DNA of 64,000 bases from Saccharopolyspora erythraea (GCF_018141105.1 NZ_CP054839.1:1054001-1118000), one strand, 5' to 3'. Shown: positions 54,286 to 63,777, numbered from the stretch's first letter. Numbers and translations are program-made. The notes: generated from the sequence alone by a model not told the origin.

Positions 54286-54390
54286 GTTTGGGGCCGTGGC
54301 TGCGCTTGCGGTCGGGAAGGGCCAGGGACGTGTTGCCGCCGCTTTGCGGCGGTGCCGCCGCGTCGCGGCGGTGCCACCGCTACGCGGCGG
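54286..54390 (+). repeat. 66-bp REP-like element, copy 3, with two extra hairpins
   Basis: Copy 3 (54286-54352) ends in GTGTTGCCGCCGC-TTT-GCGGCGG. It is followed by a second CCGCCGC-GTC-GCGGCGG (54355-54371) and a third partial hairpin (54374-54390). The end of the CHAD gene lies inside the last one. Confidence 0.75.
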
Positions 54391-55324
54391 TGGCGCGTTT
54401 GCTGAGCTCCTTCCACGCCGTCGGCCACTCGGCGCGGCGATCGCGGCGGCGGGCAGCCTCGCGCTCGACGAGCCGTCCGGCCACGAACGCCACGGCACCG
54501 TCCGCGCCGTCCCCGAGTGCGTGCAGTAGGTCGCGCAGCCGCTGCTCGGCGACGCACGCGTCCTGGTGTTCGCCGAGCACGTCCTGGAACCGCTTCGCGG
54601 CCTTCAGCAGCGGTTTGACGTCGAGCGCGGACTCGGCCAGCTCGGCGGTGTAGCGCAGGCGCTTGCCGCGGATGCGCAGCGCGTGCAGCTCCGCGTCGGA
54701 GGGGTCGTCGCCGAGCTTGCCCACCGCCTTGCGCAGCTTCCGGTACTCCTTTGCGACCAGGCGTCGCAGCTCGTCCGGTCCGTCCACATCGGACTTCGGC
54801 GAGGGCAGTTCGGTGCGCACCGCGGCGGCCAGCTCGCGCACCAGCTCCACGTAGCGGTCGCTGTCCAGCGCCGCGAGCAGCTCGAAGCGGGCCTCGCCGT
54901 GCTCGACCTCCAGGCCGGAGAGCAGCCGGGCCGCCGCTGCGCGCTCCTCGGCGTCGAGGTCGGCGCTTTCCTGGCGCAGCCGGTCGATCAGCACGTCGAG
55001 GTCGCGGACCGGGCCCAGCGCGCGGCCGAGCCAGCCCAGCTCCGCGCGCAGCGGCTCCGACCAGTCCTGGTCCAGGAACGGGCGGCCGGATCGGAGCATC
55101 GCCCGCATCCGCCGCACCGAGACCCGCATCTGGTGCAGTTCCTCGGGGTCCTCGCCCAGCCTGGTGCCGGGGTCGTGCCGGACCATCGCGCGCAGCCGGA
55201 CGTCCAGCCCGGCGCGGACGTGTTCCCTGACGGGTGCGTCGCGACCAGCGGTGATCGGCTCGTCGAGACCGATCGCGCCCGCCACGTCACGGCTCTGCCA
55301 ACCCTGCGTCCCGGTGGAAACCAT
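54380..55324 (-). CDS. CHAD-domain protein
   Basis: 314 residues, one CHAD domain: conserved His/Arg-rich helices HQMRVSVRRMRAMLRSGRPF, RDLDVLIDRLRQES, LHALRIRGKRLRYTAELAE and LGEHQDACVAEQRLRDLL. CHAD proteins bind inorganic polyphosphate and associate with polyphosphate granules; here no CYTH domain is fused. A TATAAT hexamer ends five bases before the ATG, a leaderless geometry. Its last five codons come from the REP-like repeat. Confidence 0.93.
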   Translation of the reverse strand: MVSTGTQGWQSRDVAGAIGLDEPITAGRDAPVREHVRAGLDVRLRAMVRHDPGTRLGEDPEELHQMRVSVRRMRAMLRSGRPFLDQDWSEPLRAELGWLGRALGPVRDLDVLIDRLRQESADLDAEERAAAARLLSGLEVEHGEARFELLAALDSDRYVELVRELAAAVRTELPSPKSDVDGPDELRRLVAKEYRKLRKAVGKLGDDPSDAELHALRIRGKRLRYTAELAESALDVKPLLKAAKRFQDVLGEHQDACVAEQRLRDLLHALGDGADGAVAFVAGRLVEREAARRRDRRAEWPTAWKELSKRATAA

Positions 55325-55412
55325 TCCCGATTATAGGAACGGCGGGCGGACCGTCCGCCTGGTTCATCCAGGCGAAGCAGGCCCGCCCGCCGTCGCAGCG
55401 GTGCTCCGGCGC

Positions 55413-56402
55413 TCAGTCGTTGGCGTGCAGGACGGCGTTCAGCTCGACCTTGCCGCCCGAGCGCGGCGCGACCTCGACCGCGCCGGTGCTGGAGTTGCGG
55501 CGGAACAGCAGTCCGGCCGACCCCGAAAGCTCGCGCGCCTTGGTGATCGTGCCGTCCGGCAGCGTGACCTTGGTGCCCGCCGTGACGTAGAGGCCGGCCT
55601 CCACGACGCAGTCGTCGCCGAGCGAGATGCCCACGCCGCCGTTGGCGCCGATCAGGCAGCGCTCGCCGACGGAGATGACCTCCTTGCCGCCACCGGACAG
55701 CGTGCCCATGATCGAGGCGCCGCCGCCGAGGTCGGAGCCGTCGCCCATCACCACGCCCGCCGAGATGCGGCCCTCGACCATGGAGGCGCCCAGCGTGCCG
55801 GCGTTGAAGTTGACGAAGCCCTCGTGCATCACCGTCGTGCCGCTGGCCAGGTGGGCGCCGAGGCGCACCCGGTCGGCGTCGCCGACGCGCACGCCCGACG
55901 GCGCGACGTAGTCGACCATGCGCGGGAACTTGTCGATGCTGTAGACGGTGACCGGGCCGCGGGCGCGCAGCCTGAGGCGGGTCGCCTCGAAGCCCTCCAC
56001 CGGGCACGGGCCGTGGTTGGTCCACACGACGTTGGACAGCAGGCCGAACATGCCGTCGAGGTTCTGGCCGTGCGGGCGCACCAGCCGGTGCGACAGCAGG
56101 TGCAGGCGAAGGTAGAGGTCGTGGGCGTCGGCGGGCTCGTCGGCCAGCCGGGAGATGTCGGTGCGCACCGCCACGACGTCGACGCCGCGGGCGTCGTCGC
56201 GACCGACCAGCGCAGCGCCGGCCTCGCCGAGCGACTGCGCGGCCTCCTCGGCGGACAGGCGCCGGGTGCCCGACTCCCCGGGCTCGCCGAGCCGGACGGT
56301 GGGGAACCAGGTGTCCAGCACGGTGCCGTCGTCGGTGACGGTGGCCAGGCCGATGCCGTGGGCTCCGGTGGCCTGCGGGTCGGGTGTGAGTGCACTGCTC
56401 AT
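55413..56402 (-). CDS. dapD: Tetrahydrodipicolinate N-succinyltransferase DapD
   Basis: 329 residues, actinobacterial DapD. The left-handed beta-helix hexapeptide region spans about 165-290 ([50 protein letters not shown]); the N-terminal domain has [15 protein letters not shown]. It succinylates tetrahydrodipicolinate using succinyl-CoA, the step before DapC. The TACGGT hexamer eight bases upstream of the ATG suggests leaderless expression. The gene is on the strand opposite to dapC and dapE. Confidence 0.95.
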   Translation of the reverse strand: MSSALTPDPQATGAHGIGLATVTDDGTVLDTWFPTVRLGEPGESGTRRLSAEEAAQSLGEAGAALVGRDDARGVDVVAVRTDISRLADEPADAHDLYLRLHLLSHRLVRPHGQNLDGMFGLLSNVVWTNHGPCPVEGFEATRLRLRARGPVTVYSIDKFPRMVDYVAPSGVRVGDADRVRLGAHLASGTTVMHEGFVNFNAGTLGASMVEGRISAGVVMGDGSDLGGGASIMGTLSGGGKEVISVGERCLIGANGGVGISLGDDCVVEAGLYVTAGTKVTLPDGTITKARELSGSAGLLFRRNSSTGAVEVAPRSGGKVELNAVLHAND

Positions 56403-56617
56403 GGCTGGAAACCGTAATCGGCGCAGGTGACCACTGCTAGCAAGGGGCGTGCGACGACCGGGCCGCCGACGCCTCACGAGCCTCCGGGCGGTGCTTCGGC
56501 CGGGGCTCTCACCTGCGGTTTTCTACAGCGGCCGGGGTGGGGCGGCAGCCCCGGGGCGGGCATGCGGTGGCGTCGGTGTAGGCGGCATCACAGGTCCCAG
56601 GCCGACTGCCGGGGACA

Positions 56618-57139
56618 TCAGCCCAGACTGCCCTGCGGCAGGTGGCAGCCGGTGCTGAGGCTGAGGATGGTGTTCTTCGCCGTGCCGAACCGGTAGACCG
56701 CTGCGAACCCGTCGGTGGCCTCGACCTCGTGGTCGTCGGGGCGGTCGACGACCGGCCTGGGTGCCCCGAACCCGTAACCGGCGGTGACCTCGGCAGCGAC
56801 CCGGACGGCCTCCGGCCAGCGCTCGTCGGCGATGTTCGCCTCGTAGGTCCACCGGTCGAGGGTGCGGCTCTCGGCCTCTTGGATGCCGGGGAAGTCCGCG
56901 CAACCCGCCCGGCTCGCCTCCCCGTCGTTCACCCACGCGGACACGCCGAGCTCCGCGGCCAGCCGGTCGCGCAGCTCTTGCTGCATCCGGCCGTAGCGGT
57001 CGCTGATCTCCTCGATGGAGGGGCGTTGCCGCAGCGCGGCGGCACCGTCCTCGGGCCCGCTCGCGCACCCGCCGGCCACTGTTGCGGTGAGCAACAGCGC
57101 CGAAGTGCCTGCCGCCGAACGCGCGCCGAGGGGGCTCAT
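56618..57139 (-). CDS. LppA-like lipoprotein, copy 2
   Basis: 173 residues. Lipobox AGGC at residues 21-24 and an LppA-type body: SIEEISDRYGRMQQELRDRL, GCADFPGI, ADERWPEAVRVAAEVTAGYG, RFGTAKNTILSLSTGCHLPQG. A paralogue of the gene directly upstream, overlapping by 4 bp, so a tandem duplication. The family in Mycobacterium (LppA/LppB) is likewise duplicated; function unknown. No gene was seen in 56403-56617. Confidence 0.82.
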   Translation of the reverse strand: MSPLGARSAAGTSALLLTATVAGGCASGPEDGAAALRQRPSIEEISDRYGRMQQELRDRLAAELGVSAWVNDGEASRAGCADFPGIQEAESRTLDRWTYEANIADERWPEAVRVAAEVTAGYGFGAPRPVVDRPDDHEVEATDGFAAVYRFGTAKNTILSLSTGCHLPQGSLG

Positions 57140-57648
57140 CCGCCCTGCGGCAGGTGGCAGCCGGTGCTGACGGTCAGCAGGGTGTTCTTCGCGGTGCCGA
57201 ACAGGTAGCTGCCGCCGTACTGGTCGGTCGCGGTGATCTGGTGGTCGCCGGGCCGGTCGACGACGACCTCCACGGCGCCGAAGCCGTATCGGGCGGTCAC
57301 CTCTCCCACGACGCGTACCGCGCGCGGCCAGTTGGCGTCGGGGAGGTTGCCGCTGGAGCGCCACGACTCCAGCATCCGAGTCTCCCCACCCAGGTTGGGG
57401 AAGTCCGCGCAGCCGGCGTTGCTCATCGGCTCGCGCGGGGTCCAGGACAGCGACCCGATCTCGGCGGACAGCCGCTCCCGGAGCTCGCGCTGCATCTGGT
57501 CGTAGCGGGCGGTCACCTCCTCGATGCTCGGCCGCTGCTGGAGGGTCGCGCGCTGGTCTTCCACATCTCCCCCGGGGGTCGGGCCCGGCCGTCCCGCGCA
57601 TCCGGCGGCGAGCACGGCGCAGAGCGTGAACAGAACGAGCTTCTTCAT
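57136..57648 (-). CDS. LppA-like lipoprotein, copy 1
   Basis: 170 residues. Signal peptide KKLVLFTLCAVLAAGC with lipobox AAGC. The body aligns along its length with copy 2: SIEEVTARYDQMQRELRERL, NAGCADFPNLGGETRMLESW, ANWPRAVRVVGEVTARYGFG, FGTAKNTLLTVSTGCHLPQG. Identity by eye is around half. Its ATG overlaps the stop of the DUF1023 gene (TGATG). Confidence 0.83.
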   Translation of the reverse strand: MKKLVLFTLCAVLAAGCAGRPGPTPGGDVEDQRATLQQRPSIEEVTARYDQMQRELRERLSAEIGSLSWTPREPMSNAGCADFPNLGGETRMLESWRSSGNLPDANWPRAVRVVGEVTARYGFGAVEVVVDRPGDHQITATDQYGGSYLFGTAKNTLLTVSTGCHLPQGG

Positions 57649-59348
57649 CAGAACAGGTCCCGGATCTTCGAGGGTGCCCATGAAAGGTAGTCGCCGAAGC
57701 CCTTGCCCTCGCCCCGCACGGTGCGGTCGGGCAGACCCGCGACGACGGCGGCCATGTTGTGCTGGCTGGTGCTGTTGTCGGCGACGTAACCGCTGTGCCC
57801 GGTGGACTCCCCGAGCCGCCGGCCGCCACCGGGCTCGGTCGCCTCCTCGGCGGAGAGGTCCTGGATGCCCTCCATGTGCGTGGGATCGCCGCCGAAGCGC
57901 CCGAAGTCGGCCACCGGGTCGTTCCTCGCCTCGATCCGGTAGGTGTGCCCCTCCGGCATGTGCAGGTCCTCGACGTCGTCGGTGCCGACGCCGGGGGAGC
58001 CGAAGACGATCGCGTCGTCCACCCCGTGCCCACCGCCCTGCAACGCGTAGCCGGTCGTGGTCGAACCGTAGGAGTGCCCGAGCGCGGTCAGGTGCGGATC
58101 GGTGTCGCGGGAGGCGTTGATGCCCCTGAAGAACTCGTTGAGCTTCGCTCCGCCCTCCTGCGCGGAGTCGGAGCGGATCACCGAGTTCTCATCCCACGGC
58201 GCGTGCTCGTCGTCCTGCGGGGCCTCGTAGCCGATCCAGCTGACCGCGGCGACCGTGCCGCCTTCGCCGTAGCGGTCGCTCTCGTGCTGGGCTTGGGTGC
58301 GGAGCTGGTTCATCTGGTGGTCGAGGCCCTCCAGGGTGCCGCTCACCGTGCTGTTGAGCCCCGGGGTGAACACCGAGACGTGATCGGCGGTGTCGACGTC
58401 GCCCACAGCCACCGCGGCCTTGAGGCGCTCACCGCCGGAGTCCAGCACCAGCAGTTGCCTCGGCGGCTGCCGTTCGAGCGTCTTGTCGATGGCATCGATG
58501 GAGGCGATCTTGCCGTCGACCTCCTCGAGCTTCGCGCGCTCGTCCTCGGAGACACCGCCCCGCTCGATCCCGGCCCTCTCCTCGTGCAGGGCGTCGCGTT
58601 CGTCGTCGATGCGGTTGCGGTTGGCCAGGTCGCGGACTTGGGCGGGGATGCCGTCGCGGTTGCCGAGCCAGGCGGGAGGGGCCGCGCGCAGCGCGTCCTG
58701 CTCCTCCCGCGACAGCGACTTCCACCAGCGGGCGTTCTCCGCCGCAGTGCCCGCGGGCGGTGCGTCGATGGTCGCGGCCAGGCCGCGGGCGTCGCCGGTC
58801 GCGGCGTCGTCGGCGAGCGAGCCGCCCCGGCCGGGGTCCATGACGTCGTTCTCGGCGTCGGTGAGCACCTTCGCCAGCTCCTCGTCGGCGCGGTTGGCCC
58901 GTTGGAGGATCTCGCGGACCTTCTCCACGAGCTGGTCGCGGACGCGGATGCGCTCCTGCCTGACCTGCTCGATCTGGTCGGCCGGCACGTCGTCGGGCGG
59001 AGCGACGTCGCGGACGCCGCCCTCGGCGGTGATCTCGAAGCCGTTTCCCCTGGCCAGGTCGTCGGCTTCGCGGAGCAGCCTGTGGATCGCCTCCACCTCG
59101 TCGGCGGTCTCGGCGACGCAGCGGCGGACCGCGGCCACCTCGACCACCAGCTCCCGCATCACCCGGGTCAGGCCCGCGTGGCTCTGCGCGGCGGAATCGG
59201 CGGCCGCACCACGCCAGCCCTCGGGCCGGGCTGAGCCCTTCAGCTCGTCGTCGACGGCGACCAGCCGGTCCTGGTGCCTGCCCAGCGCGGCGAAGACCTT
59301 CTCCAGCGCGGCCGGCTCCCACCTGCGGACGTCGGAAAGCGACACCAT
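57648..59348 (-). CDS. DUF1023 alpha/beta-hydrolase with N-terminal WXG-like helical region
   Basis: 566 residues. Residues 1-190 are helical and begin SDVRRWEPAALEKVFAALG, like WXG-type secretion domains. Residues 270-560 are a DUF1023 alpha/beta hydrolase: VSVFTPGLNSTVSGTLEG, nucleophile GHSYGS (LTALGHSYGSTTTGYAL), acid/His region NDPVADFG and HNMAAV. Such enzymes are probable secreted lipases or esterases of type VII clusters. It overlaps the WXG-like gene upstream and the lipoprotein gene downstream (TGATG each). Confidence 0.88.
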   Translation of the reverse strand: MVSLSDVRRWEPAALEKVFAALGRHQDRLVAVDDELKGSARPEGWRGAAADSAAQSHAGLTRVMRELVVEVAAVRRCVAETADEVEAIHRLLREADDLARGNGFEITAEGGVRDVAPPDDVPADQIEQVRQERIRVRDQLVEKVREILQRANRADEELAKVLTDAENDVMDPGRGGSLADDAATGDARGLAATIDAPPAGTAAENARWWKSLSREEQDALRAAPPAWLGNRDGIPAQVRDLANRNRIDDERDALHEERAGIERGGVSEDERAKLEEVDGKIASIDAIDKTLERQPPRQLLVLDSGGERLKAAVAVGDVDTADHVSVFTPGLNSTVSGTLEGLDHQMNQLRTQAQHESDRYGEGGTVAAVSWIGYEAPQDDEHAPWDENSVIRSDSAQEGGAKLNEFFRGINASRDTDPHLTALGHSYGSTTTGYALQGGGHGVDDAIVFGSPGVGTDDVEDLHMPEGHTYRIEARNDPVADFGRFGGDPTHMEGIQDLSAEEATEPGGGRRLGESTGHSGYVADNSTSQHNMAAVVAGLPDRTVRGEGKGFGDYLSWAPSKIRDLF

Positions 59349-59662
59349 CAGCCGGCCTGCTCCCTCATCTCCGCGGCGATGCGTCCGAAGGCGTCGGCGG
59401 CGGCCTGCTCGTTCCCGCCGTACTCGGCGGCGGCCGAGTCGAGCGCCGCGCCGTGGGCGCGCGCGTCGCGGCTCCACACCTTGACGGTCTGGGACCAGCT
59501 CCGCGCCACCGCGCCCGCGGCCTGCGCGGAACGGCTGCCGGGCAGGGCGGTGGCCAGGTCCGTCGCGGCGGAGCCGAGGTCGACCGCGGCGGCCTGGTCA
59601 CCGGCCGACCTCGCCTTCGCGGCGGCCTCGCGAAGGTTCTGCATGACGGCTTGGTAGCTCAC
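59348..59662 (-). CDS. WXG-like small helical protein, partner of the DUF1023 hydrolase
   Basis: 104 residues, all-helical, Ala-rich ([40 protein letters not shown]). No signal peptide. Size, composition and coupling (TGATG) to the hydrolase gene point to an ESX-type partner that forms a helical bundle with the hydrolase N-terminus; the WXG turn itself is not evident (SWSQ). Confidence 0.72.
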   Translation of the reverse strand: MSYQAVMQNLREAAAKARSAGDQAAAVDLGSAATDLATALPGSRSAQAAGAVARSWSQTVKVWSRDARAHGAALDSAAAEYGGNEQAAADAFGRIAAEMREQAG

Positions 59663-59742
59663 TGCCCACCTCCGGCGGGCAGGCTATCCCGATCAAGTGG
59701 CTCGGAAGGGGCGATTCGGTGAATACCGGTAGCCTCCCCCAC

Positions 59743-60828
59743 GTGACCGCCGAGCTGAACCTCACCGCAGACCCTGTCGAGCTCACCGCCGCGCTGGTGG
59801 ACATCCCGAGCGTGTCGGGCGACGAGAAGCTCATCGCCGACGCGGTCGAGCACGCGCTGCGCGAGCAGGCGCCGCACCTGGAGGTCGTGCGCAACGGCGA
59901 GGCCGTGCTGGCCAGGACGAACCTGGGCCGGGGCTCCCGAGTGGTGCTCGCCGGGCACCTCGACACCGTGCCGGTCAACGACAACCTCCCGTCGCACCGC
60001 AGCGGCTCGGGCGACGACGAGCTGCTGCACGGCTGCGGCACGGCCGACATGAAGAGCGGCGACGCGGTGATGCTCGGCATCGCCGCCGGGCTCACCGACC
60101 CGCGCCACGACCTGACCTTCCTGTTCTACGACTGCGAGGAGGTCGAGGCCGAGCGCAACGGCCTGAACCGCATCGAGCGGGAGCTGCCGGAATGGCTCGA
60201 CGGCGACCTCGCGGTGGTCTGCGAGCCGTCGAACGCGGCGATCGAGGCCGGGTGCCAGGGCACGCTGCGGGTCGAGGTGCGCACGAAGGGTGCGCGGGCG
60301 CACACGGCGCGGGCGTGGATGGGCGAGAACGCCATCCATGCGGCGCAGCCGGTCCTGCAGCGCCTGGTCGACTACACGCCGAGGCAGCCCATGATCGACG
60401 GCCTCCAGTACCACGAGGGGCTGCAGGCGGTGCGGATCGCCGGTGGCGTCGCGGGCAACGTCGTCCCGGACAGCTGCGTGGTGACGGTGAACCACCGCTT
60501 CGCCCCGGACCGCTCCCTGGCCGAGGCGGAGGCGCACGTGCGGGAGGTCTTCGACGGCTTCGACGTGACGCTGACCGACGGGGCGCAGGGCGCGCTGCCG
60601 GGACTCACGGCGCCCGCGGCGGCGGAGCTGGTGGCGGCGTCCGGACAGCCGCCGGTCGCGAAGCTGGGGTGGACCGACGTGGCGCGGTTCGCCGCGCGCG
60701 GGCTGCCCGCGGTGAACTTCGGGCCCGGCGCCCCGACGCTGGCCCACACGCAGCAGGAGCACGTGCCGGTGACGCAGATCCGCCACTGCGCCCAGGCCCT
60801 GCGGCGCTTCCTCAGCCCGGAGGGCTGA
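59743..60828 (+). CDS. dapE: Succinyl-diaminopimelate desuccinylase DapE
   Basis: 361 residues, M20 metallopeptidase fold. Metal ligands and catalytic residues: AGHLDTVP (His/Asp), [12 protein letters not shown] (Asp), [10 protein letters not shown] (Glu-Glu), [12 protein letters not shown] (Glu) and AHTQQEHV (His). It frees LL-diaminopimelate. The GTG at 59743 is chosen because TAGCCT ends seven bases upstream (leaderless layout); GTG at 59719 is also in frame. The neighbouring lysine genes dapC and dapD are separated by later arrivals. Confidence 0.94.
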   Translation: MTAELNLTADPVELTAALVDIPSVSGDEKLIADAVEHALREQAPHLEVVRNGEAVLARTNLGRGSRVVLAGHLDTVPVNDNLPSHRSGSGDDELLHGCGTADMKSGDAVMLGIAAGLTDPRHDLTFLFYDCEEVEAERNGLNRIERELPEWLDGDLAVVCEPSNAAIEAGCQGTLRVEVRTKGARAHTARAWMGENAIHAAQPVLQRLVDYTPRQPMIDGLQYHEGLQAVRIAGGVAGNVVPDSCVVTVNHRFAPDRSLAEAEAHVREVFDGFDVTLTDGAQGALPGLTAPAAAELVAASGQPPVAKLGWTDVARFAARGLPAVNFGPGAPTLAHTQQEHVPVTQIRHCAQALRRFLSPEG

Positions 60829-60888
60829 GGGGCTGGCGCCGACTGCCTTCGCGGGGCGAGGTGAGGTGCGGCGGCTGCGGCGGTGGCT

Positions 60889-61545
60889 TACCGACACGCG
60901 GGGTTGAGCGTTGTCGCGTGCGCGTGTCGGTGGGGCGGTCTGCGGAGAAGGCGACTGACACGCTGGGTTGAGCGTTGTCGCGTGCGCGTGTCGGTGGGGC
61001 AATCGGCGGTGGAGGCGACCGACATGCCGGGGTGAGCCTGGTCAGGTGCGCGTGCGCGTGCGCGTGTGCGTGTGCGTGTCGGTGGGCGGTGACTGGTGGT
61101 GTCAACCGACACGCCGGGGGGAGCTTGGTCAAGTGCGCGTGTCGGATCCGGGGCCGCATTGGCCGAACCGACACGCCGGAATGCTTGTAGTCCGATGCAC
61201 GTGCGATACACGCGTGTGCGGTCCGACTCGCATCCTGGCCAGGGTGGTGCAGCTGTCCGACACGCGAGGGCGACCGTGGTCAGGCGCGCGTGTCGGTGGG
61301 GCGGTCTGCGGAGAAGGCAACCGACACGCTGGGGTGAGCGCGGTTGCGTGCGCGTGTCGGCAGGGCGATCAGCGGTGAAGGCGACCGACATGCCGGGGTG
61401 AGCCTGGTCGGGTGCGCGTGTCGGTGGCGGTGGCTGGTGGTGTCAGCCGACATGCCGAGGTGAGCCTGTCGCGTGTGCGTGTCAGTGGGGCAGTGGCCGG
61501 TGGTATCGACTGACACGCCGAGGCGAACGCGATCGGGCGCGCGTG
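60889..61545. repeat. Ten-unit hairpin satellite, period about 63 bp
   Basis: CCGACA(C/T)GC-type blocks occur at 60891, 60954, 61019, 61106, 61168, 61257, 61321, 61385, 61447 and 61510 (spacings mostly 62-65, two of 87-89). In most units the block is followed 20-30 bases later by its complement GCGTGTCGG, giving a 9-bp stem. Spacers (GCGGTGAAGGC, GCGGAGAAGGC) are similar, not unique. Longer units carry a GCGTGT stutter. It occupies the 754-bp gap between dapE and the SPFH gene (60829-61582), where no gene is supported. Function unknown. Confidence 0.85.
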
Positions 61546-61582
61546 CCGTTCCGCCACCCCGTCGGCGGCTGGGGCGCGTGGG

Positions 61583-62740
61583 TCAGTCCGCGCCGGTTGT
61601 GGTCCAGGACTGGCCGAGGGGCCGTTGCGAATCGGGCCGGAAGCCCGGAGAGCCGGGTTCGTCATCCGGTACCTGCCGGGGCTGCGGCGCCTCGGCCATA
61701 CCGGGTTCGCCAGCCATACGCGAAGGCTCTCCAGGTTCGCTGTCCGCCGGGGCGCCCCGCCGCACCCGATCCTCGTCCTGCACCAGCTCCTCGTCCGGCA
61801 CCGGTTCTTCGCCCTGCGCCAGTGCCTCCCCGCGTGCCAGTGCCTCCCCGGGTGCCGGTCCGGCCGCCGCGAGCTCCTCCTGTCGCCCACCGGCGGCCAA
61901 GCGCTCCGCGTCGGCCAGGCGTTCCGCTTCCGCCGGCTGGTCCGACTCCGGACGCCTCGGCTCGGGCGCGGCCGCCCCGCCCCCCTGATCGGACTTCACG
62001 TGCTCGACGAACCGCAGCAGCTCGACGGGGAAGGGCAGCACGAGCGTCGAGTTCTTCTCCGCCGCCACCTCGACCACCGTCTCCAGCAGCCGCAGTTGCA
62101 GCGCCGCCGGCGTGTCGGCCATGACGGTCGCGGCGTCGGCGAGGCGCTGCGACGCCTGGTACTCGCCGTCGGCGGCGATGACCCGGGAGCGCCGTTCCCG
62201 CTCGGCCTCGGCCTGCCGGGCGATCGAGCGCTTCATCGACTCCGGCAGCGAGACGTCCTTGATCTCCACCCGGTCGATGTGCACGCCCCAGCCCAGCGCG
62301 GGGTTGTCGATCATCAGCTCGAGCCCCTGGTTGAGCCGCTCCCGGTTGGACAGCAGGTCGTCGAGGTCGCTCTTGCCGATGATCGAGCGCAGCGAGGTCT
62401 GCGCGACCTGACCGACCGCGAACAGGTAGTCCTCGACGTTGACGATGGCGCGCGCGGCGTCCTCCACCTTGAAGTAGACGACGGCGTCGACCCGCACGGT
62501 CACGTTGTCGCGGGTGATGCCCTCCTGCGCCGGGACCGGCATCGTGACGATCTGGAGGTTGACCTTCCGCAGCCGGTCCACCACCGGGACGATCGTGGTC
62601 AGGCCGGGCCCGCGGGTCTGCTCCTGCAGCCGGCCGAAGCGGAACACCACGCCGCGCTCGTACTGCTTGATGACCTTCACGGCCGAACCCACGTAGAGCA
62701 CGACGAGCACGATTGCTACGAGCAACGCCTCGATGACCAT
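61583..62740 (-). CDS. SPFH-domain protein (slipin/stomatin-like)
   Basis: 385 residues. One N-terminal membrane helix (EALLVAIVLVVLYVGSAVKV), then the SPFH core (YERGVVFRFGRLQEQTRGPG, VTVRVDAVVYFKVEDAARAI, VEIKDVSLPESMKRSIARQA) and a coiled coil, the layout of slipins that scaffold membrane microdomains. The last 120 residues are Ala/Glu/Pro/Gly-rich with tandem GEALA-type repeats, unusual for the family. No NfeD gene adjoins. Confidence 0.9.
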   Translation of the reverse strand: MVIEALLVAIVLVVLYVGSAVKVIKQYERGVVFRFGRLQEQTRGPGLTTIVPVVDRLRKVNLQIVTMPVPAQEGITRDNVTVRVDAVVYFKVEDAARAIVNVEDYLFAVGQVAQTSLRSIIGKSDLDDLLSNRERLNQGLELMIDNPALGWGVHIDRVEIKDVSLPESMKRSIARQAEAERERRSRVIAADGEYQASQRLADAATVMADTPAALQLRLLETVVEVAAEKNSTLVLPFPVELLRFVEHVKSDQGGGAAAPEPRRPESDQPAEAERLADAERLAAGGRQEELAAAGPAPGEALARGEALAQGEEPVPDEELVQDEDRVRRGAPADSEPGEPSRMAGEPGMAEAPQPRQVPDDEPGSPGFRPDSQRPLGQSWTTTGAD

Positions 62741-62991
62741 GGCAGGCTCCCCGGGCTCGATTCGCGGTCGTGCCCGGCGATCCGTCCCGTCCCCGTGTGA
62801 ACCACCGTGATCGCCCGTGTCGGCGACGGATCGCCGAATTCACTCGATCTAACCCCTCGTATCGTACGCCCCGCACGCACCGCCGCGAAGCTCTTGAACA
62901 GCGGAATCGTCGGCTCGGCGAGACCGGCGCGGCACGCCCGTGACACTGATGGCTCACCCGCCGTTCGCCGCGGGTGCTTACTCTCGATCGC

Positions 62992-63777
62992 ATGACGATT
63001 GAGGGCCCCTGGGGCACACCGAACGGTGCCGAGCACCCGCAGGAGAAGCAACGCGGACCGGTGGTCCTGCGCCGGTCGAGGCTCGCCGAGCCCACCACGA
63101 CCGACCAGCGCCTGCTCGACTCGCGCGGCCCGTCGGACTGGGTGCACACCGACCCGTGGCGGGTGCTGCGGATCCAGGCGGAGTTCGTCGAGGGCTTCGG
63201 TGCGCTGGCCGAGGTGCCCCGGGCGGTGACCGTCTTCGGATCGGCCAGAACCCCGCGGGAGCACCCCGAGTACGCCGCGGGCGTGGAGCTCGGCGCGGCG
63301 CTGGCCGCCATCGGCTGCGCGGTGATCACCGGGGGCGGCCCCGGCACCATGGAGGCGGTCAACCGGGGCGCCTCGGAGGCGGGCGGCCTCTCGATCGGGC
63401 TGGGCATCGAACTGCCCTTCGAGCAGGGGCTCAACCCGTGGGTCGACCTCGGCGTCAACTTCCGCTACTTCTTCGCGCGCAAGACGATGTTCATCAAGTA
63501 CGCGCAGGCGTTCATCTGCCTGCCCGGCGGCTTCGGCACGATGGACGAGCTGTTCGAGTCGCTGACGCTGGTGCAGACCAAGAAGGTCACCAAGTTCCCC
63601 GTGGTGCTCTTCGGCAAGTCCTACTGGCAGGGCCTCTACGACTGGGTGCGCGACAGCATGCTCGCCACCGGCAAGATCGGCGAGAAGGAAATGGGCTTGT
63701 TGCACCTGACCGACGACATCGATGATGCCGTGAGCATCGTCGAGGAGGCGTACCAGGCTTGGGAGGCCGCGCATTGA
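62992..63777 (+). CDS. LOG-family protein (TIGR00730), first copy
   Basis: 261 residues. LOG motifs GGGPGTMEAVNRGA (about 120) and LPGGFGTMDELFE (about 180) identify the cytokinin-riboside 5'-monophosphate phosphoribohydrolase-like family. It splits base from nucleotide monophosphates. A TACTCT hexamer lies seven bases before the ATG at 62992 (leaderless geometry). Its TGA overlaps the next LOG-type gene. Confidence 0.92.
   Translation: MTIEGPWGTPNGAEHPQEKQRGPVVLRRSRLAEPTTTDQRLLDSRGPSDWVHTDPWRVLRIQAEFVEGFGALAEVPRAVTVFGSARTPREHPEYAAGVELGAALAAIGCAVITGGGPGTMEAVNRGASEAGGLSIGLGIELPFEQGLNPWVDLGVNFRYFFARKTMFIKYAQAFICLPGGFGTMDELFESLTLVQTKKVTKFPVVLFGKSYWQGLYDWVRDSMLATGKIGEKEMGLLHLTDDIDDAVSIVEEAYQAWEAAH

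Noticed and set aside
60968-61401. Overlapping ORFs in the repeat array (Cys/Arg-rich, CACACRWG-type)
   Set aside because: They appear on both strands and in several frames with repeating peptides, which is what a GC-rich tandem repeat would give; no start signal.
60889-61545. CRISPR array
   Set aside because: Units of about 63 bp repeat almost whole, the spacers are alike rather than unique, repeats contain 9-bp inverted ends, and no cas gene is near.
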